This document shows positions 32,262-41,367 of a stretch of DNA of 64,000 nt, piece by piece. Below the pieces are notes generated by a model. It had not been told where the DNA came from. It did no database searches and saw only the letters and a list, made by a program, of their open reading frames with translations. The translations under genes and the position numbers were made by a program. Position 1 is the first letter of the stretch. Each line of letters opens with the position of its first letter. Location of the stretch: the NCBI RefSeq assembly GCF_003752505.1, contig NZ_RKHO01000001.1, positions 186,001 through 250,000 on the forward strand, given 5' to 3'. This DNA comes from Nocardioides aurantiacus (GTDB lineage: Bacteria > Actinomycetota > Actinomycetes > Propionibacteriales > Nocardioidaceae).

Positions 32262-33644
32262 ATGGTTCCCGCATCCCGTTCGCAGAAGGCGCGTCTGGTC
32301 GACGCCGCCTGGGAGGCGCGTCTGGTCGACGCCGCCTGGGAGGCGCGGGCCGACGAGCACGAGGCGCAGCTGCGACAGCTCCGGGTCGCGCTGCAGTGGG
32401 CGCTGCTCCACCCCGCCCCGGTGGACGCCGACGGGGTGGTCGAGCACGCCGGGTGGGGCGAGATTCGGCTGGTCGGCGACCCGGCACCGCTGCGGCCTTT
32501 GGCGGGTGAGGGTGCGCCGTTGGTGGCGCACGAGGCGCCGGTGGAGCTGGCGGCGGCGCTGGGGGTGCCGGTGCTGCACGCCCAGCAGCTGATCGCCGAC
32601 GCCCTCGAGCTCGCGTTCCGGCTGCCGCGGCTGTGGACCCTGCTCGACGAGGCCACCGGGTTCTCGGGGCCGCGGGTGTGGCAGGCCCGGCAGATCTCGC
32701 ACGAGACCCACGACCTGTCCCTGGACGCAGCCCTGCACGCCGACCGGCTGATCTGCGCCGTCCCCGACCGGATCGGGCTGGTCGACGCCCGCCGACTGGC
32801 CCACGAGGCGCGGCTGCACGCCGACCCCGACCGCGCGGTCGCCGAGGAGGACGACGCCCTGGCCAAGCGGGGCGTGTGGCTGCACCGTGACGGCGCTGCG
32901 CCGGCGACGACCGAGGTCGTGATGACGCTGGACACCCCCGACGCGCAGCTGCTGGACCAGAGCGTGACCCGGATCGCGGCCGACCTGAAGCAGCTGGGTG
33001 ACACCGACCCTCTGGACGTACGCCGCGCCCGCGCCGTCGGCGTCCTGGCCGACCCCCAGCACGCCCTGGACCTCATGTCCGGTCGACCCGACGCCGCACC
33101 CAGTCCCGGCGGCACCGGCTCGCTCGACCTCGTCGTCCACCTCACCCCCGCCGACCTGACCGCCGACCTGACCGACCAGCGCGGCGTCGCGTCCGTCGAA
33201 GGCCTCGGCGCGGTCTCGACCCGGCTGCTGGCCGACTGGCTCGCCCGCCACCGGCTCACCGACGGCCGGATCTCGGTGCGGGCCGTGGTCGACCTCGCCG
33301 ACACCCGCGCCCTCGACGCCCACGACCCGCCACCGCTGCAGCGCGAGCAGGTGCTGCAGCGCGACGCCCACTGCGTGTTCCCCGGCTGCCGGGTCGACTC
33401 CCGCCGCTGCGACCTCGACCACGTCGTCCCCTACCTCGACCCGGCCGAGGGTGGGCCGCCCGGCCAGACCACCGCCCCCAACCTCGCACCGCTGTGCAGG
33501 CGGCACCACAACGCCAAGACCCACGGCGGCTGGACCTACCACCGCCGCGACGGGTCCTACGCCTGGACCTCACCCACCGGCCATCCCTACGACGTGACCC
33601 CGGTCAGCCGGGCCCCGATCCCCACCGGCGCCCGAAGAGCCTGA
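32262..33644 (+). CDS. DUF222/HNH endonuclease-domain protein (13E12 type)
   Basis: A 460-residue member of the actinobacterial 13E12/DUF222 family. DUF222 covers residues about 30-330 and the HNH domain residues about 365-440: QREQVLQRDAHCVFPGCRVD, DLDHVVPYLDP (the DH of HNH), LAPLCRRHHNAKTHGGWTY. The zinc-type CxxxC and RRHH residues are present. The family occurs in many copies per genome and moves readily; its biochemical role is unproven. ATG 32262 is a leaderless start. An in-frame 27-bp tandem duplication near the 5' end repeats RLVDAAWEA. A LexA box overlaps the promoter. Confidence 0.88.
   Translation: MVPASRSQKARLVDAAWEARLVDAAWEARADEHEAQLRQLRVALQWALLHPAPVDADGVVEHAGWGEIRLVGDPAPLRPLAGEGAPLVAHEAPVELAAALGVPVLHAQQLIADALELAFRLPRLWTLLDEATGFSGPRVWQARQISHETHDLSLDAALHADRLICAVPDRIGLVDARRLAHEARLHADPDRAVAEEDDALAKRGVWLHRDGAAPATTEVVMTLDTPDAQLLDQSVTRIAADLKQLGDTDPLDVRRARAVGVLADPQHALDLMSGRPDAAPSPGGTGSLDLVVHLTPADLTADLTDQRGVASVEGLGAVSTRLLADWLARHRLTDGRISVRAVVDLADTRALDAHDPPPLQREQVLQRDAHCVFPGCRVDSRRCDLDHVVPYLDPAEGGPPGQTTAPNLAPLCRRHHNAKTHGGWTYHRRDGSYAWTSPTGHPYDVTPVSRAPIPTGARRA
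32288..32341. repeat. 27-bp perfect tandem duplication in the HNH gene
   Basis: Units 32288-32314 and 32315-32341 are identical, each encoding nine residues around ARLVDAAWE. A perfect copy with no drift implies a recent slippage duplication or a hypervariable N-terminus. Confidence 0.85.
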
Positions 33645-33653
33645 CCGCCCCGT

Positions 33654-33673
33654 CCGGACCCACCCAGGTCCGG
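33654..33673. terminator. Hairpin between HNH gene and convergent VOC gene
   Basis: CCGGACC (33654-33660) and GGTCCGG (33667-33673) form a 7-bp perfect stem with a 6-nt loop, 9 bp after the HNH gene stop. A GGGC-AT-GCCC palindrome follows at once. Then GGCTCGACCGAC is repeated twice. Likely bidirectional terminator region. Confidence 0.55.
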
Positions 33674-33744
33674 GCCACGGGCATGCCCGGACGTGGTCCC
33701 GACGGGCTCGACCGACTGGCTCGACCGACGGGCGGTGGAGCCGG

Positions 33745-34146
33745 TCAGGCGGGCGGGGCGAAGAGCTCCAGCGCAATGCCGTCGGGGTCGCGGAACGACA
33801 GGCCCGAGCCGTACGGCGCGTCGACGACGCCGCCGTGGGCGACGCCGAGCCCGTCGAGGCGCTCGGCCCAGGACTCCAGCTCGGCGCGGTCGCGGCAGCC
33901 GAAGGCGACGTGGTCCAGGCCCGTGCGCCGCTCGTCGAACCGCTCGCCGGGGGCGGCGTCGACGTGGGCGTGGAGGCCGAACAGCTGGCCCGACGCCAGG
34001 GCGAACACGGCGTGGTGGAAGGTGCCCTGCTGCTCCAGCTCGTCGAGCACCGGGTCAGTGCCGAACAGGGCGGCGTACCAGCGGCGGCTGGCCTCCAGGT
34101 CGGACACCGTCACGGCGACGTGGGCCAGGGCGGGGAACTCGGGCAT
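33745..34146 (-). CDS. VOC/glyoxalase-fold protein
   Basis: A 133-residue single vicinal-oxygen-chelate protein: LAHVAVTVSDLEASRRWYAA, then GTFHHAVFAL and LFGLHAHVD, followed by LDHVAFGCRDRAELESW and FRDPDGIALELFAPP. The three usual metal positions are H (first strand), H (LDHVAF) and E (ALELF). ATG 34146 is preferred over GTG 34152, since AGGAG is well spaced only for the ATG. Function (dioxygenase, glyoxalase or resistance) cannot be told. It is convergent with the HNH gene and isolated. Confidence 0.82.
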   Translation of the reverse strand: MPEFPALAHVAVTVSDLEASRRWYAALFGTDPVLDELEQQGTFHHAVFALASGQLFGLHAHVDAAPGERFDERRTGLDHVAFGCRDRAELESWAERLDGLGVAHGGVVDAPYGSGLSFRDPDGIALELFAPPA

Positions 34147-34388
34147 GCGCACTCCTGCTCGACGAGGCCGGTGCGGTCACCGACGCGGTCCTCGTCACGC
34201 TAGGCGCCGTCCCGGGGCGGCGGACCTGCCTGATCGGGCTGCACCGACCCCCTCCGCCGGTGGGCGCGGTGACCGTCCGCGCGGTCCTCGGCGCCGGATC
34301 GTTTCGCGTTCAACCTCTCGGGGAACGCAGGACGTACGCCGCAGCACCTCGCTCGCGGCTCTCGGACTTCCCCACGAGGAGAACCCCC

Positions 34389-34982
34389 ATGAGCACCCAC
34401 GAGCAGACCCCGCTCGCCCGCAAGGACGTCGTCGCCCGCGAGAAGGAGAGGTACGGCGGCGTCAAGGTCGTCTGCGCCTTCTTCGGCTGGCTGACCGCGA
34501 CCGGCATGACCGTCCTGCTCACCGCGCTGCTCGCCGCCCTCGGTGCGGGCGTCGGGCTGGTCTCCAGCGCCTCGGAGGTGGCCGACGCCGCGTCGGCCCG
34601 CGGCGTCTCGACCCAGGACATCGGCTGGTTCGGCGCGATCCTGGTGATCGCGGTCGTGCTGGTCGCCTACTACAGCGGCGGCTACGTCGCCGGCCGGATG
34701 GCGCGCTTCGACGGGGCCCGCCAGGGCGCGGCCGTCTTCGGCTGGGCCGTGCTCACCGCGATCGTCGTGGCCGTGCTCGGTGCCATCGGCGGCGCCAAGT
34801 TCGACGTGCTCGAGCAGCTCAACAGCTTTCCCCGGCTGCCCGGCAGCCTGTCCGACCTGAGCCTGCTCGCCGTGGTCGTCCTGGTCGGCGTCGTCGTGGC
34901 CAGCCTCGTCGGCGCGGTCCTCGGCGGCATCGCCGGCATGCACTTCCACCGCAAGGTCGACCGCACCGGCCTCGGTCGCTGA
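34389..34982 (+). CDS. Integral membrane protein, four-helix, unknown function
   Basis: A 197-residue protein with a hydrophilic N-terminus (PLARKDVVAREKERYGGVKV) and four helices at about 26-55, 75-100, 110-135 and 155-180. It has small-residue-rich repeats (GYVAGRMARFDGARQGAAVF and GAVLGGIAGMHFHRKVDR). It resembles the actinobacterial YrzE-like/TIGR-type membrane proteins of unknown role. GAGGAG 7 bases before ATG 34389 supports the start. No linked function; promoter region 34200-34388 shows no clear motif. Confidence 0.75.
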   Translation: MSTHEQTPLARKDVVAREKERYGGVKVVCAFFGWLTATGMTVLLTALLAALGAGVGLVSSASEVADAASARGVSTQDIGWFGAILVIAVVLVAYYSGGYVAGRMARFDGARQGAAVFGWAVLTAIVVAVLGAIGGAKFDVLEQLNSFPRLPGSLSDLSLLAVVVLVGVVVASLVGAVLGGIAGMHFHRKVDRTGLGR

Positions 34983-35087
34983 GGTCGGAGGAGATCGCCA
35001 GCCCACGCACCCCCCTGGGGTGAGGTGGGTCGGGGCCGTGCCGGGGTTCAATGCCGGCATGGCCCCGACGTGCACCCACCCCTGCTG

Positions 35088-35729
35088 ATGGCGCTGCTCG
35101 ACGAGGCGGCGGGGCTGGTCCTCACAGCGGCCCCGGGCACGGGCAGCACCGCGCTGCGCGAGGCGTTCCTGACGCGGCCCTCGGTGCGCGAGCTGCCCGG
35201 CGGCGCGGACGACGTCCGGGTCGCCCGAGCGGCCGGGGTCGACGTCAAGCACGGGACGGTCGGCGAGCTGGTGGCCTGCGGCCTGCTGCCGGCCGACCAC
35301 GGGCTGCGGGTCGTCTCGACCACGCGCAACCCCTTCGACTTCTACGTCGCCGAGCACGAGCGCACCCGCACCCGCTGGGTCCACGAGCTGCGCGACCCGG
35401 AGTCCTGGGTTCACACCACCCCCGGAGCGGTCGACGGCATCGTCGCGGCGGTGACCCTCGACTTCCCCGCCTGGCTCGCCCGGGCGGTGGGCGACCCGCG
35501 CGGCACCCGACGGATCAACCGCGGCCACGTCGAGGAGGCCGACGTGGTGCTGCGCATGGAGCACCTCGAGGACGACGTCCGCGCGCTGCTCGGGCTCGAG
35601 CTGGCCGTGCCGCCGACCAACGTCACCGAGCGGGAGCGGGCCTACTGGCGCGCCTACGACGTCGAGGGGCGCCGGCTGGTGCAGGAGGCGCACGCCGAGG
35701 ACCTCGCCCGCTTCGGCTACGTGTTCTAG
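35088..35729 (+). CDS. Sulfotransferase-like P-loop protein
   Basis: A 213-residue protein. GLVLTAAPGTGSTALREAFL is a plausible 5'-PSB/P-loop-like segment, VVSTTRNPFDFYVAEHERTR resembles the 3'-phosphate-binding motif (TRNP), and the C-terminus VVLRMEHLEDDVRALLGLEL matches sulfotransferase-2 type proteins. The similarity is partial, so sulfuryl transfer is an inference. The start is uncertain: ATG 35088 begins the conserved part, while GTG 35070 and GTG 35025 are in frame; none has a clear ribosome site. Confidence 0.6.
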   Translation: MALLDEAAGLVLTAAPGTGSTALREAFLTRPSVRELPGGADDVRVARAAGVDVKHGTVGELVACGLLPADHGLRVVSTTRNPFDFYVAEHERTRTRWVHELRDPESWVHTTPGAVDGIVAAVTLDFPAWLARAVGDPRGTRRINRGHVEEADVVLRMEHLEDDVRALLGLELAVPPTNVTERERAYWRAYDVEGRRLVQEAHAEDLARFGYVF

Positions 35730-35790
35730 GCGACACCGACCGCGCGCCCCGCGAGCGCGCACGCGGTCGCGGGTTGGGTACCGATGACGG

Positions 35791-37149
35791 GTGACCGCCG
35801 ACCTCGTCTACGTCGTGGCGGGCGGCGCCCTCCTGCTGGCCGTCGTCCTGCCCCAGCTGCTGCGCCACTGGGCGATCTCCGCGCCGATGGTGCTGGTCGT
35901 GGTCGGGATGCTCATCGGGCTCACCCCGCTGCCCGACGGCATGCCGCTGGACCCGCAGGACAACCGCGCCACGATCGAGCACGTCACCGAGCTGACGGTG
36001 CTGATCGCGTTGATGGGGGTGGGGCTGGCCATCGACCGGCCGCTCAGCCTGCTGCGTCGCTCCTCGTGGCGCGGGTGGTCGCCGACCTGGCGGCTGCTCG
36101 TGGTCGCGATGCCGCTCACGATCGGTGCGGTCGCGCTGCTGGGGTGGTGGGTCGCCGGGCTCGCGCCCGCCGTCGCGCTGCTCCTCGGCGCCGTGCTCTC
36201 GCCCACCGACCCGGTGCTCGCCTCCGACGTGCAGGTGGAGGGCCCGCGGACCGGCTCCGAGGATCCCGGCGTGGAGGGCCACGACGACGTGCGGTTCGGC
36301 CTCACCTCCGAGGCCGGGCTCAACGACGGCCTGGCGTTCCCCTTCGTCTACGCCGCGATCCTGCTGGCGACCGAGGGCGCCGTCGGCGGGTGGGTGTGGG
36401 AGTGGGTCGGCTTCTACCTCGTCGGCAAGGTCGTGATCGGGGTCCTCGTCGGGCTCGCGGTCGGGTGGGCCCTGGCCAAGGTGGCGTTCCGCGGGCGGCG
36501 TCGGACCGAGGCGCCCAGCGTGGCCGAGCGCGGGGAGTCGCTGCTCGTGCTGGCGGCCCTGGTCTCGGCGTACGGCGTGGGGGAGGTGGCGGGCGGCTAC
36601 GGCTTCCTGTCGGTCTTCGTCTGCGCCATGACGCTGCGCTCGGCCGAGCGCGGGCACGAGTACCACAAGGCGATGCACGAGGTCGTCGAGCGGCTGGAGC
36701 GGCTGTTCACGCTGTTCGTGCTGCTCGTCCTCGGCATCGCGCTCACCCGCGGGCTGCTCGCGACCCTCGACTGGCGGGGCGTGCTGGTGGGCCTCGCGCT
36801 GGTCCTCGTCGTGCGGCCGCTGGCGGGGTACGTCGCGCTGGCGCCGTGGGCGCGCCACCCCGACGAGGTCGGCGGCACCACCGGGCCCGAGCGCTGGGCG
36901 GTGTCGTTCTTCGGCGTCCGCGGCGTCGGCTCCCTGTTCTACCTCGCGTACGCCGCCGGCGAGTCCGGCGACCTCGGCACGGACTGGCTCTGGTCGACGG
37001 TCGCGTTCACGATCGTGCTCTCGGTGATGCTCCACGGGGTGCTGGCCACCCCGGTGATGAAGCGCCTGGACCGCGCGCGTGGTCGAGGCGCGGACGCCGA
37101 CCCCGACCGCGACGTCCCGGGACGCTCGGCCTCACCCCTCGCTTCCTGA
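35791..37149 (+). CDS. CPA-type cation:proton antiporter
   Basis: A 452-residue, about 12-TM sodium(potassium)/proton antiporter. Key stretches are GAVLSPTDPVLASDVQVEGP (the TDP of the unwound helix) and RFGLTSEAGLNDGLAFPFVY (the ND pair that binds the ion), with FFGVRGVGSLFYLAYAAGES near the end. It starts at GTG 35791. A Paa-type operator begins within its last codons (37145), so the downstream paaK promoter overlaps its 3' end. Likely role: pH or sodium homeostasis. Confidence 0.87.
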   Translation: MTADLVYVVAGGALLLAVVLPQLLRHWAISAPMVLVVVGMLIGLTPLPDGMPLDPQDNRATIEHVTELTVLIALMGVGLAIDRPLSLLRRSSWRGWSPTWRLLVVAMPLTIGAVALLGWWVAGLAPAVALLLGAVLSPTDPVLASDVQVEGPRTGSEDPGVEGHDDVRFGLTSEAGLNDGLAFPFVYAAILLATEGAVGGWVWEWVGFYLVGKVVIGVLVGLAVGWALAKVAFRGRRRTEAPSVAERGESLLVLAALVSAYGVGEVAGGYGFLSVFVCAMTLRSAERGHEYHKAMHEVVERLERLFTLFVLLVLGIALTRGLLATLDWRGVLVGLALVLVVRPLAGYVALAPWARHPDEVGGTTGPERWAVSFFGVRGVGSLFYLAYAAGESGDLGTDWLWSTVAFTIVLSVMLHGVLATPVMKRLDRARGRGADADPDRDVPGRSASPLAS

Positions 37150-37167
37150 CCGGTCGGTCCGTAGCCT
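37145..37167 (+). promoter_or_regulatory. TetR-type operator and -10 before paaK
   Basis: CCTGACCGGTCGGTC (37145-37159) is a near-palindrome (GACCGGTC core) overlapping the upstream stop codon. TAGCCT (37162-37167) follows as a -10. The same 15-mer occurs in inverse orientation before paaA (38522-38536), also directly before a TAGNCT element. Shared sites imply one repressor, probably a PaaR-type TetR protein encoded outside the window. Confidence 0.72.
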
Positions 37168-37200
37168 CGCCTCCACGCGCCGGCGAGCCGAGGAGTGGAC

Positions 37201-38511
37201 GTGGACGACCTGAGCCCCCGACCGGGTGACCTGGAGCCGGTCGAGACCGCGTCGCTCGACGAGCTCCGGGCGCTGCAGACCGAGCGGTTGGTCTGGTCGG
37301 TGCGCCACGCCTACTCCTGCGTCCCGCACTACCGCGCCTCCCTCGACGCGGCCGGGGTCCATCCCGACGACGTGACCGGACTCGACGACCTGGCGCGGCT
37401 GCCGTTCACCACCAAGGCCGACCTGCGCGAGAACTACCCCTTCGGGATGTTCGCGGTGCCCCGCGAGCAGGTGGTGCGGATCCACGCCTCGTCCGGCACG
37501 ACCGGCAAGCCGACCGTCGTCGGCTACACCCGCGACGACGTCGAGACCTGGGCGACGGTGGTGGCGCGCAGCATCCGGGCCGCCGGGGGTCGGGCCGGCC
37601 ACGTGCTGCACAACGCCTACGGCTACGGCCTGTTCACCGGCGGCCTCGGAGCGCACTACGGCGCCGAGAAGCTGGGGTGCACCGTGGTGCCGGTCAGCGG
37701 CGGCATGACCGAGCGGCAGGTGCAGCTGATCCAGGACTTCCGGCCCGACGTCATCATGGTGACGCCGTCCTACATGCTCGCGCTGGTCGACGAGATGGAG
37801 CGGCAGGGCGTCGACCCGCGCTCCACCTCGCTCAAGGTCGGGATCTTCGGCGCCGAGCCGTGGACCAACGACATGCGGCGCGAGGTCGAGGGCCGGCTCG
37901 ACATGCACGCCGTCGACATCTACGGGCTCTCGGAGGTGATCGGCCCCGGCGTCGCCAGCGAGTGCGTGGAGACCAAGGACGGGCTGCACGTCTGGGAGGA
38001 CCACTTCTACCCCGAGGTGATCGACCCGGTCACCGGCGAGGTGCTGCCCGACGGCGAGGAGGGCGAGCTGGTGCTGACCTCGCTGACCAAGCAGGCGATG
38101 CCGGTGCTGCGCTACCGCACCCGCGACCTCACCCGGCTGCTGCCCGGCACCGCGCGGACGATGCGGCGGATGGAGAAGATCACCGGCCGCACCGACGACA
38201 TGATCATCCTGCGCGGGGTCAACCTGTTCCCGACCCAGGTCGAGGAGCTGATCCTCTCGGCCACCACGGAGCTCTCGCCGCACTTCCAGTGCGTGCTCGA
38301 GCGCGAGGGCCACCTCGACTTCATGACCGTGGTGGTGGAGCGGCGCGAGACCGCCGGCGACGAGGCGGCCCGGTCGGCCGGCGTACGCCTGCAGCACCTC
38401 GTGAAGAGCTCGATCGGCGTCTCCGTCGGGGTCCACGTCGTCGACCCCGGGACGATCGAGCGCTCGGTCGGCAAGATGAAGCGCATCGTCGACGCCCGCG
38501 CGCCGCGCTGA
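37201..38511 (+). CDS. paaK: Phenylacetate-CoA ligase
   Basis: A 436-residue adenylate-forming enzyme that activates phenylacetate with CoA and ATP, the first step of the Paa pathway. Motifs: VRIHASSGTTGKPTVVGYTR (P-loop), VDIYGLSEVIGPGVASEC, the hinge VLRYRTRDLTRLLPG and LRGVNLFPTQVEELIL. GTG 37201 is chosen because AGGAG (37191-37195) is 5 bp before it; the in-frame GTG 37195 overlaps that site. Length and motifs are normal for PaaK. The operator upstream and paaA downstream place it in one regulon. Confidence 0.94.
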   Translation: MDDLSPRPGDLEPVETASLDELRALQTERLVWSVRHAYSCVPHYRASLDAAGVHPDDVTGLDDLARLPFTTKADLRENYPFGMFAVPREQVVRIHASSGTTGKPTVVGYTRDDVETWATVVARSIRAAGGRAGHVLHNAYGYGLFTGGLGAHYGAEKLGCTVVPVSGGMTERQVQLIQDFRPDVIMVTPSYMLALVDEMERQGVDPRSTSLKVGIFGAEPWTNDMRREVEGRLDMHAVDIYGLSEVIGPGVASECVETKDGLHVWEDHFYPEVIDPVTGEVLPDGEEGELVLTSLTKQAMPVLRYRTRDLTRLLPGTARTMRRMEKITGRTDDMIILRGVNLFPTQVEELILSATTELSPHFQCVLEREGHLDFMTVVVERRETAGDEAARSAGVRLQHLVKSSIGVSVGVHVVDPGTIERSVGKMKRIVDARAPR

Positions 38512-38521
38512 GGCCTTTGCT

Positions 38522-38544
38522 GACCGACCGGTCAGGAATAGACT
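38522..38544 (+). promoter_or_regulatory. TetR-type operator and -10 before paaA
   Basis: GACCGACCGGTCAGG (38522-38536) is the exact reverse complement of the site before paaK; with the preceding CT it reads as CTGACC-GACC-GGTCAG. TAGACT (38539-38544) lies right after it as the -10. A repressor would occlude RNA polymerase. This gives paaABCDE its own promoter, separate from paaK. Confidence 0.75.
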
Positions 38545-38571
38545 CGCCACCAGTCCCTCCTGGAGGTCCGC

Positions 38572-39558
38572 ATGAGCACCACCGCACCCGACGCGACCGC
38601 GCCCGACGAGACCGCGCTCGTCGAGCAGTTCGAGCAGGTCCTCGCCCGCCACGACCGGATCGAGCCGCGCGACTGGATGCCGGAGAAGTACCGCGCCACC
38701 CTGGTGCGCCAGATCGCCCAGCACGCGCACTCCGAGATCATCGGGATGCAGCCCGAGGGCAACTGGATCACCCGTGCACCGTCGCTGCGCCGCAAGGCGA
38801 TCCTCCTGGCCAAGGTGCAGGACGAGGCCGGCCACGGGCTCTACCTCTACTCGGCGTGCGAGACGCTCGGCGTCTCGCGCCAGGAGCTGACCGAGAAGCT
38901 GGTCTCGGGCCAGCAGAAGTACTCCTCGATCTTCAACTACCCGACGCTGTCGTACGCCGACGTCGGCACCATCGGATGGCTCGTCGACGGCGCGGCCATC
39001 GCCAACCAGGTGCCGCTGTGCCGCACGTCGTACGGCCCCTACGGCCGGTCGATGATCCGGATCTGCAAGGAGGAGTCCTTCCACCAGCGGCAGGGCTACG
39101 AGCTGCTGATGACGATGATGCGCGGGAGCGACGCCCAGCGCGCCATGGTCCAGGAGTCGGTCGACCGGTTCTGGTGGCCCGCGCTGATGATGTTCGGCCC
39201 GCCCGACGACGACTCGCCCAACACCGCGCAGTCGATGGCGTGGGGGATCAAGCGCGACACCAACGACGAGCTGCGCCAGAAGTTCGTCGACATGAGCGTC
39301 CCGCAGGCCGAGCGGCTCGGCGTCACCCTGCCCGACCCCGACCTCGTCTGGAACGCCGAGCGCGGCCACCACGACTTCGGCCAGCCCGACTGGGAGGAGT
39401 TCCGCGCCGTGGTCACGGGCGCCGGCCCCTGCAACGCCCAGCGGATCGCGCACCGCCGTCGCGCCCACGAGGACGGCGCCTGGGTCCGCGACGCCGCCAC
39501 CGCCTTCGCCGCCCGCTCGTCGGCCGAGCCCGTCGAGACCCGCGAGGCCCGCGCATGA
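38572..39558 (+). CDS. paaA: 1,2-phenylacetyl-CoA epoxidase, catalytic subunit A
   Basis: A 328-residue diiron oxygenase subunit. Iron-ligand segments are visible: [37 protein letters not shown] (ExxH), and [20 protein letters not shown] (ExxH). PaaA with PaaC binds phenylacetyl-CoA and inserts one oxygen to give the ring epoxide. ATG 38572 is preceded by a good CTGGAGG site. The stop overlaps the paaB start by 4 bp. Length matches the family closely. Confidence 0.95.
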   Translation: MSTTAPDATAPDETALVEQFEQVLARHDRIEPRDWMPEKYRATLVRQIAQHAHSEIIGMQPEGNWITRAPSLRRKAILLAKVQDEAGHGLYLYSACETLGVSRQELTEKLVSGQQKYSSIFNYPTLSYADVGTIGWLVDGAAIANQVPLCRTSYGPYGRSMIRICKEESFHQRQGYELLMTMMRGSDAQRAMVQESVDRFWWPALMMFGPPDDDSPNTAQSMAWGIKRDTNDELRQKFVDMSVPQAERLGVTLPDPDLVWNAERGHHDFGQPDWEEFRAVVTGAGPCNAQRIAHRRRAHEDGAWVRDAATAFAARSSAEPVETREARA

Positions 39559-39935
39559 CCGGCCCGGGTGAGGGAGGCGAGGACTTCGCCGCCGAGGGCG
39601 GGCACGGCGCCGTGCCGCTCGAGGGCGTGCCCACCGCGCTGGGGGAGACCCCGCGCGGCGAGTGGCCGCTCTACGAGGTGTTCGTGCGCGGCAAGCGCGG
39701 CCTCAACCACGTGCACGTCGGGTCGCTGCACGCCGCCGACGACGAGATGGCGCTGCGCCACGCCCGCGACGTCTACACCCGCCGCAACGAGGGCGTCAGC
39801 ATCTGGGCGGTCCGCGCCGACCGGATCGCGGCGTCGAGCCCCGACGAGAAGGACCCGCTGTTCGCCCCCGCCGGCGACAAGGTCTACCGGCACCCGACGT
39901 TCTACGCCGTCCCCGACGACGTCCCCCACATGTGA
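39555..39935 (+). CDS. paaB: 1,2-phenylacetyl-CoA epoxidase subunit B
   Basis: A 126-residue protein. The conserved core [40 protein letters not shown] and [12 protein letters not shown] is typical PaaB. The extra 35 N-terminal residues are longer than the usual 95-residue form. PaaB links the two AC heterodimers in the complex. ATG 39555 sits in an ATGA overlap with paaA. Confidence 0.94.
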   Translation: MTGPGEGGEDFAAEGGHGAVPLEGVPTALGETPRGEWPLYEVFVRGKRGLNHVHVGSLHAADDEMALRHARDVYTRRNEGVSIWAVRADRIAASSPDEKDPLFAPAGDKVYRHPTFYAVPDDVPHM

Positions 39936-39948
39936 GCGGGCGGCGACG

Positions 39949-40863
39949 ATGAGCGAGCACGAGAGCGTGTACGACGGCCTGCTGGGCGGCGACGACTCGC
40001 AGTGGGCCTTCGGCACCTCCTTCGAGGACCCCCTGGCCGGGGTGGACACCACCGTCCCCGACGGCGTCGACGCGGGCGCGCTCGCGGCGTACTGCCTGAT
40101 GCTCGGCGACGACGCGCTCGTCCACTCCCACCGGCTCTCCCAGTGGGCCAGCAACGCGCCCGACCTGGAGGAGGACATCGCGCTGTCCAACGTCGCGCTC
40201 GACCTCCTCGGCCAGGCGCGGCTGCTGCTGGCCCGGGCCGCCGCCGCCGACCCGGACCTGGTGCCCGCCCTGCCGGAGGGCTCGCCGGTCCCGCCCGAGG
40301 ACGCGCTGGCGTTCTTCCGCGACGAGGCGGCGTTCCGCAACGTGCGGCTCGCCGAGCAGGAGAACGGCGACTTCGCGGCGACCGTGGTGCGGCTGCTGCT
40401 GCTCTCCAGCCACCGGCTCGCGCTGCTGCAGCGGCTGGTGGCCAGCAGCGACCAGGTGCTCGCGGCGATCGCCGCCAAGGGCGTCAAGGAGCTGACCTAC
40501 CACCGCGACTACGCCGGGCGCTGGTTCCTGACGCTGGCGCAGGGCACCGCGGAGTCGCGCCGCCGGTTGCTGGCGGGCCTCGCGCTGGTCTGGCCGCTGC
40601 GGGCCGAGCTGGCCCGCACCCACCCCGTCGAGCGCCTCGTCGCCGAGCAGGGCGTCGGCGTCGACCCGGCATCGGTGACCGACGAGGTCGACGTGCTGCT
40701 CGAGCAGGTGTTCTCGGTCAGCGGGGTCGAGCGCCCCGGGCTGCCGGCCACCGGGACCGTGGCCGGTGGCGCCGGCCGGGAGGGCCGCCACAGCGAGGCG
40801 ATGGGGCGGCTGCTCGCCGAAATGCAGGTCGTCGCCCGCGCCCACCCGACGGGACTCTGGTGA
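39949..40863 (+). CDS. paaC: 1,2-phenylacetyl-CoA epoxidase, structural subunit C
   Basis: A 304-residue, ferritin-like, catalytically inactive partner of PaaA. Family stretches: LGDDALVHSHRLSQWASNAP, EEDIALSNVALDLLGQARLL, FRNVRLAEQENGDFAATVVR and VKELTYHRDYAGRWFLTLAQ. ATG 39949 follows GGGCGGCGACG after a 13-bp gap. Its stop overlaps paaD by 4 bp. The N-terminal 30 residues are variable. Confidence 0.93.
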   Translation: MSEHESVYDGLLGGDDSQWAFGTSFEDPLAGVDTTVPDGVDAGALAAYCLMLGDDALVHSHRLSQWASNAPDLEEDIALSNVALDLLGQARLLLARAAAADPDLVPALPEGSPVPPEDALAFFRDEAAFRNVRLAEQENGDFAATVVRLLLLSSHRLALLQRLVASSDQVLAAIAAKGVKELTYHRDYAGRWFLTLAQGTAESRRRLLAGLALVWPLRAELARTHPVERLVAEQGVGVDPASVTDEVDVLLEQVFSVSGVERPGLPATGTVAGGAGREGRHSEAMGRLLAEMQVVARAHPTGLW

Positions 40864-41366
40864 CCACCGCGACCCGATCCGACGTCGGTGACCTCGCGCG
40901 CTCGGTCACGGACCCGGAGATGCCGATGCTCACCCTCGAGGACCTGGGCGTGCTGCGCGACGTCGCCGTCGAGGACGGCGGGCGGGTGGTCCTCACCATC
41001 ACGCCGACCTACTCCGGGTGCCCGGCCATGGCCACGATGCGCGACGACCTGGTGCACGTGCTGCACGACGCCGGCCACGACCGCGTCGAGGTCCGCGTCC
41101 GCCTGCACCCGGCCTGGTCGAGCGACTGGATCACCGAGCGCGGCCGGCAGGCGCTGCGTGACCACGGCCTCTCGGCGCCCGGCCCGGCGCCGCGCCACGA
41201 CGGCCCGGTGCCGCTGACGCTGCTGCCCGTGCGCCGCGACCTGGCCTGTCCGCGCTGCGGCTCCGACGCGGTCGCGCTGACCTCGGAGTTCGGCCCGACG
41301 GCGTGCAAGGCGATGTACCGCTGCACCTCGTGCGCGGAGCCCTTCGAGCACGTCAAGGAGATCTGA
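40860..41366 (+). CDS. paaD: Paa epoxidase maturation protein D (SufT-like)
   Basis: A 168-residue protein. The MIP18/DUF59 domain (1-100) has SVTDPEMPMLTLEDLGVLRD, then VVLTITPTYSGCPAMATMRD with the conserved Cys. The C-terminal zinc-ribbon has CPRCGSDAVAL and YRCTSCAEPFEHVKEI. PaaD helps assemble or insert the iron-sulfur centre of the reductase. GTG 40860 overlaps the paaC stop. One base separates its stop from the paaE start. Confidence 0.93.
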   Translation: MTTATRSDVGDLARSVTDPEMPMLTLEDLGVLRDVAVEDGGRVVLTITPTYSGCPAMATMRDDLVHVLHDAGHDRVEVRVRLHPAWSSDWITERGRQALRDHGLSAPGPAPRHDGPVPLTLLPVRRDLACPRCGSDAVALTSEFGPTACKAMYRCTSCAEPFEHVKEI

Positions 41367-41367
41367 G

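Noticed and set aside
37132-39468. 778-codon minus-strand frame opposite paaK and paaA
   Set aside because: It runs antisense through genes with intact catalytic motifs and operon overlaps; it is a shadow frame.
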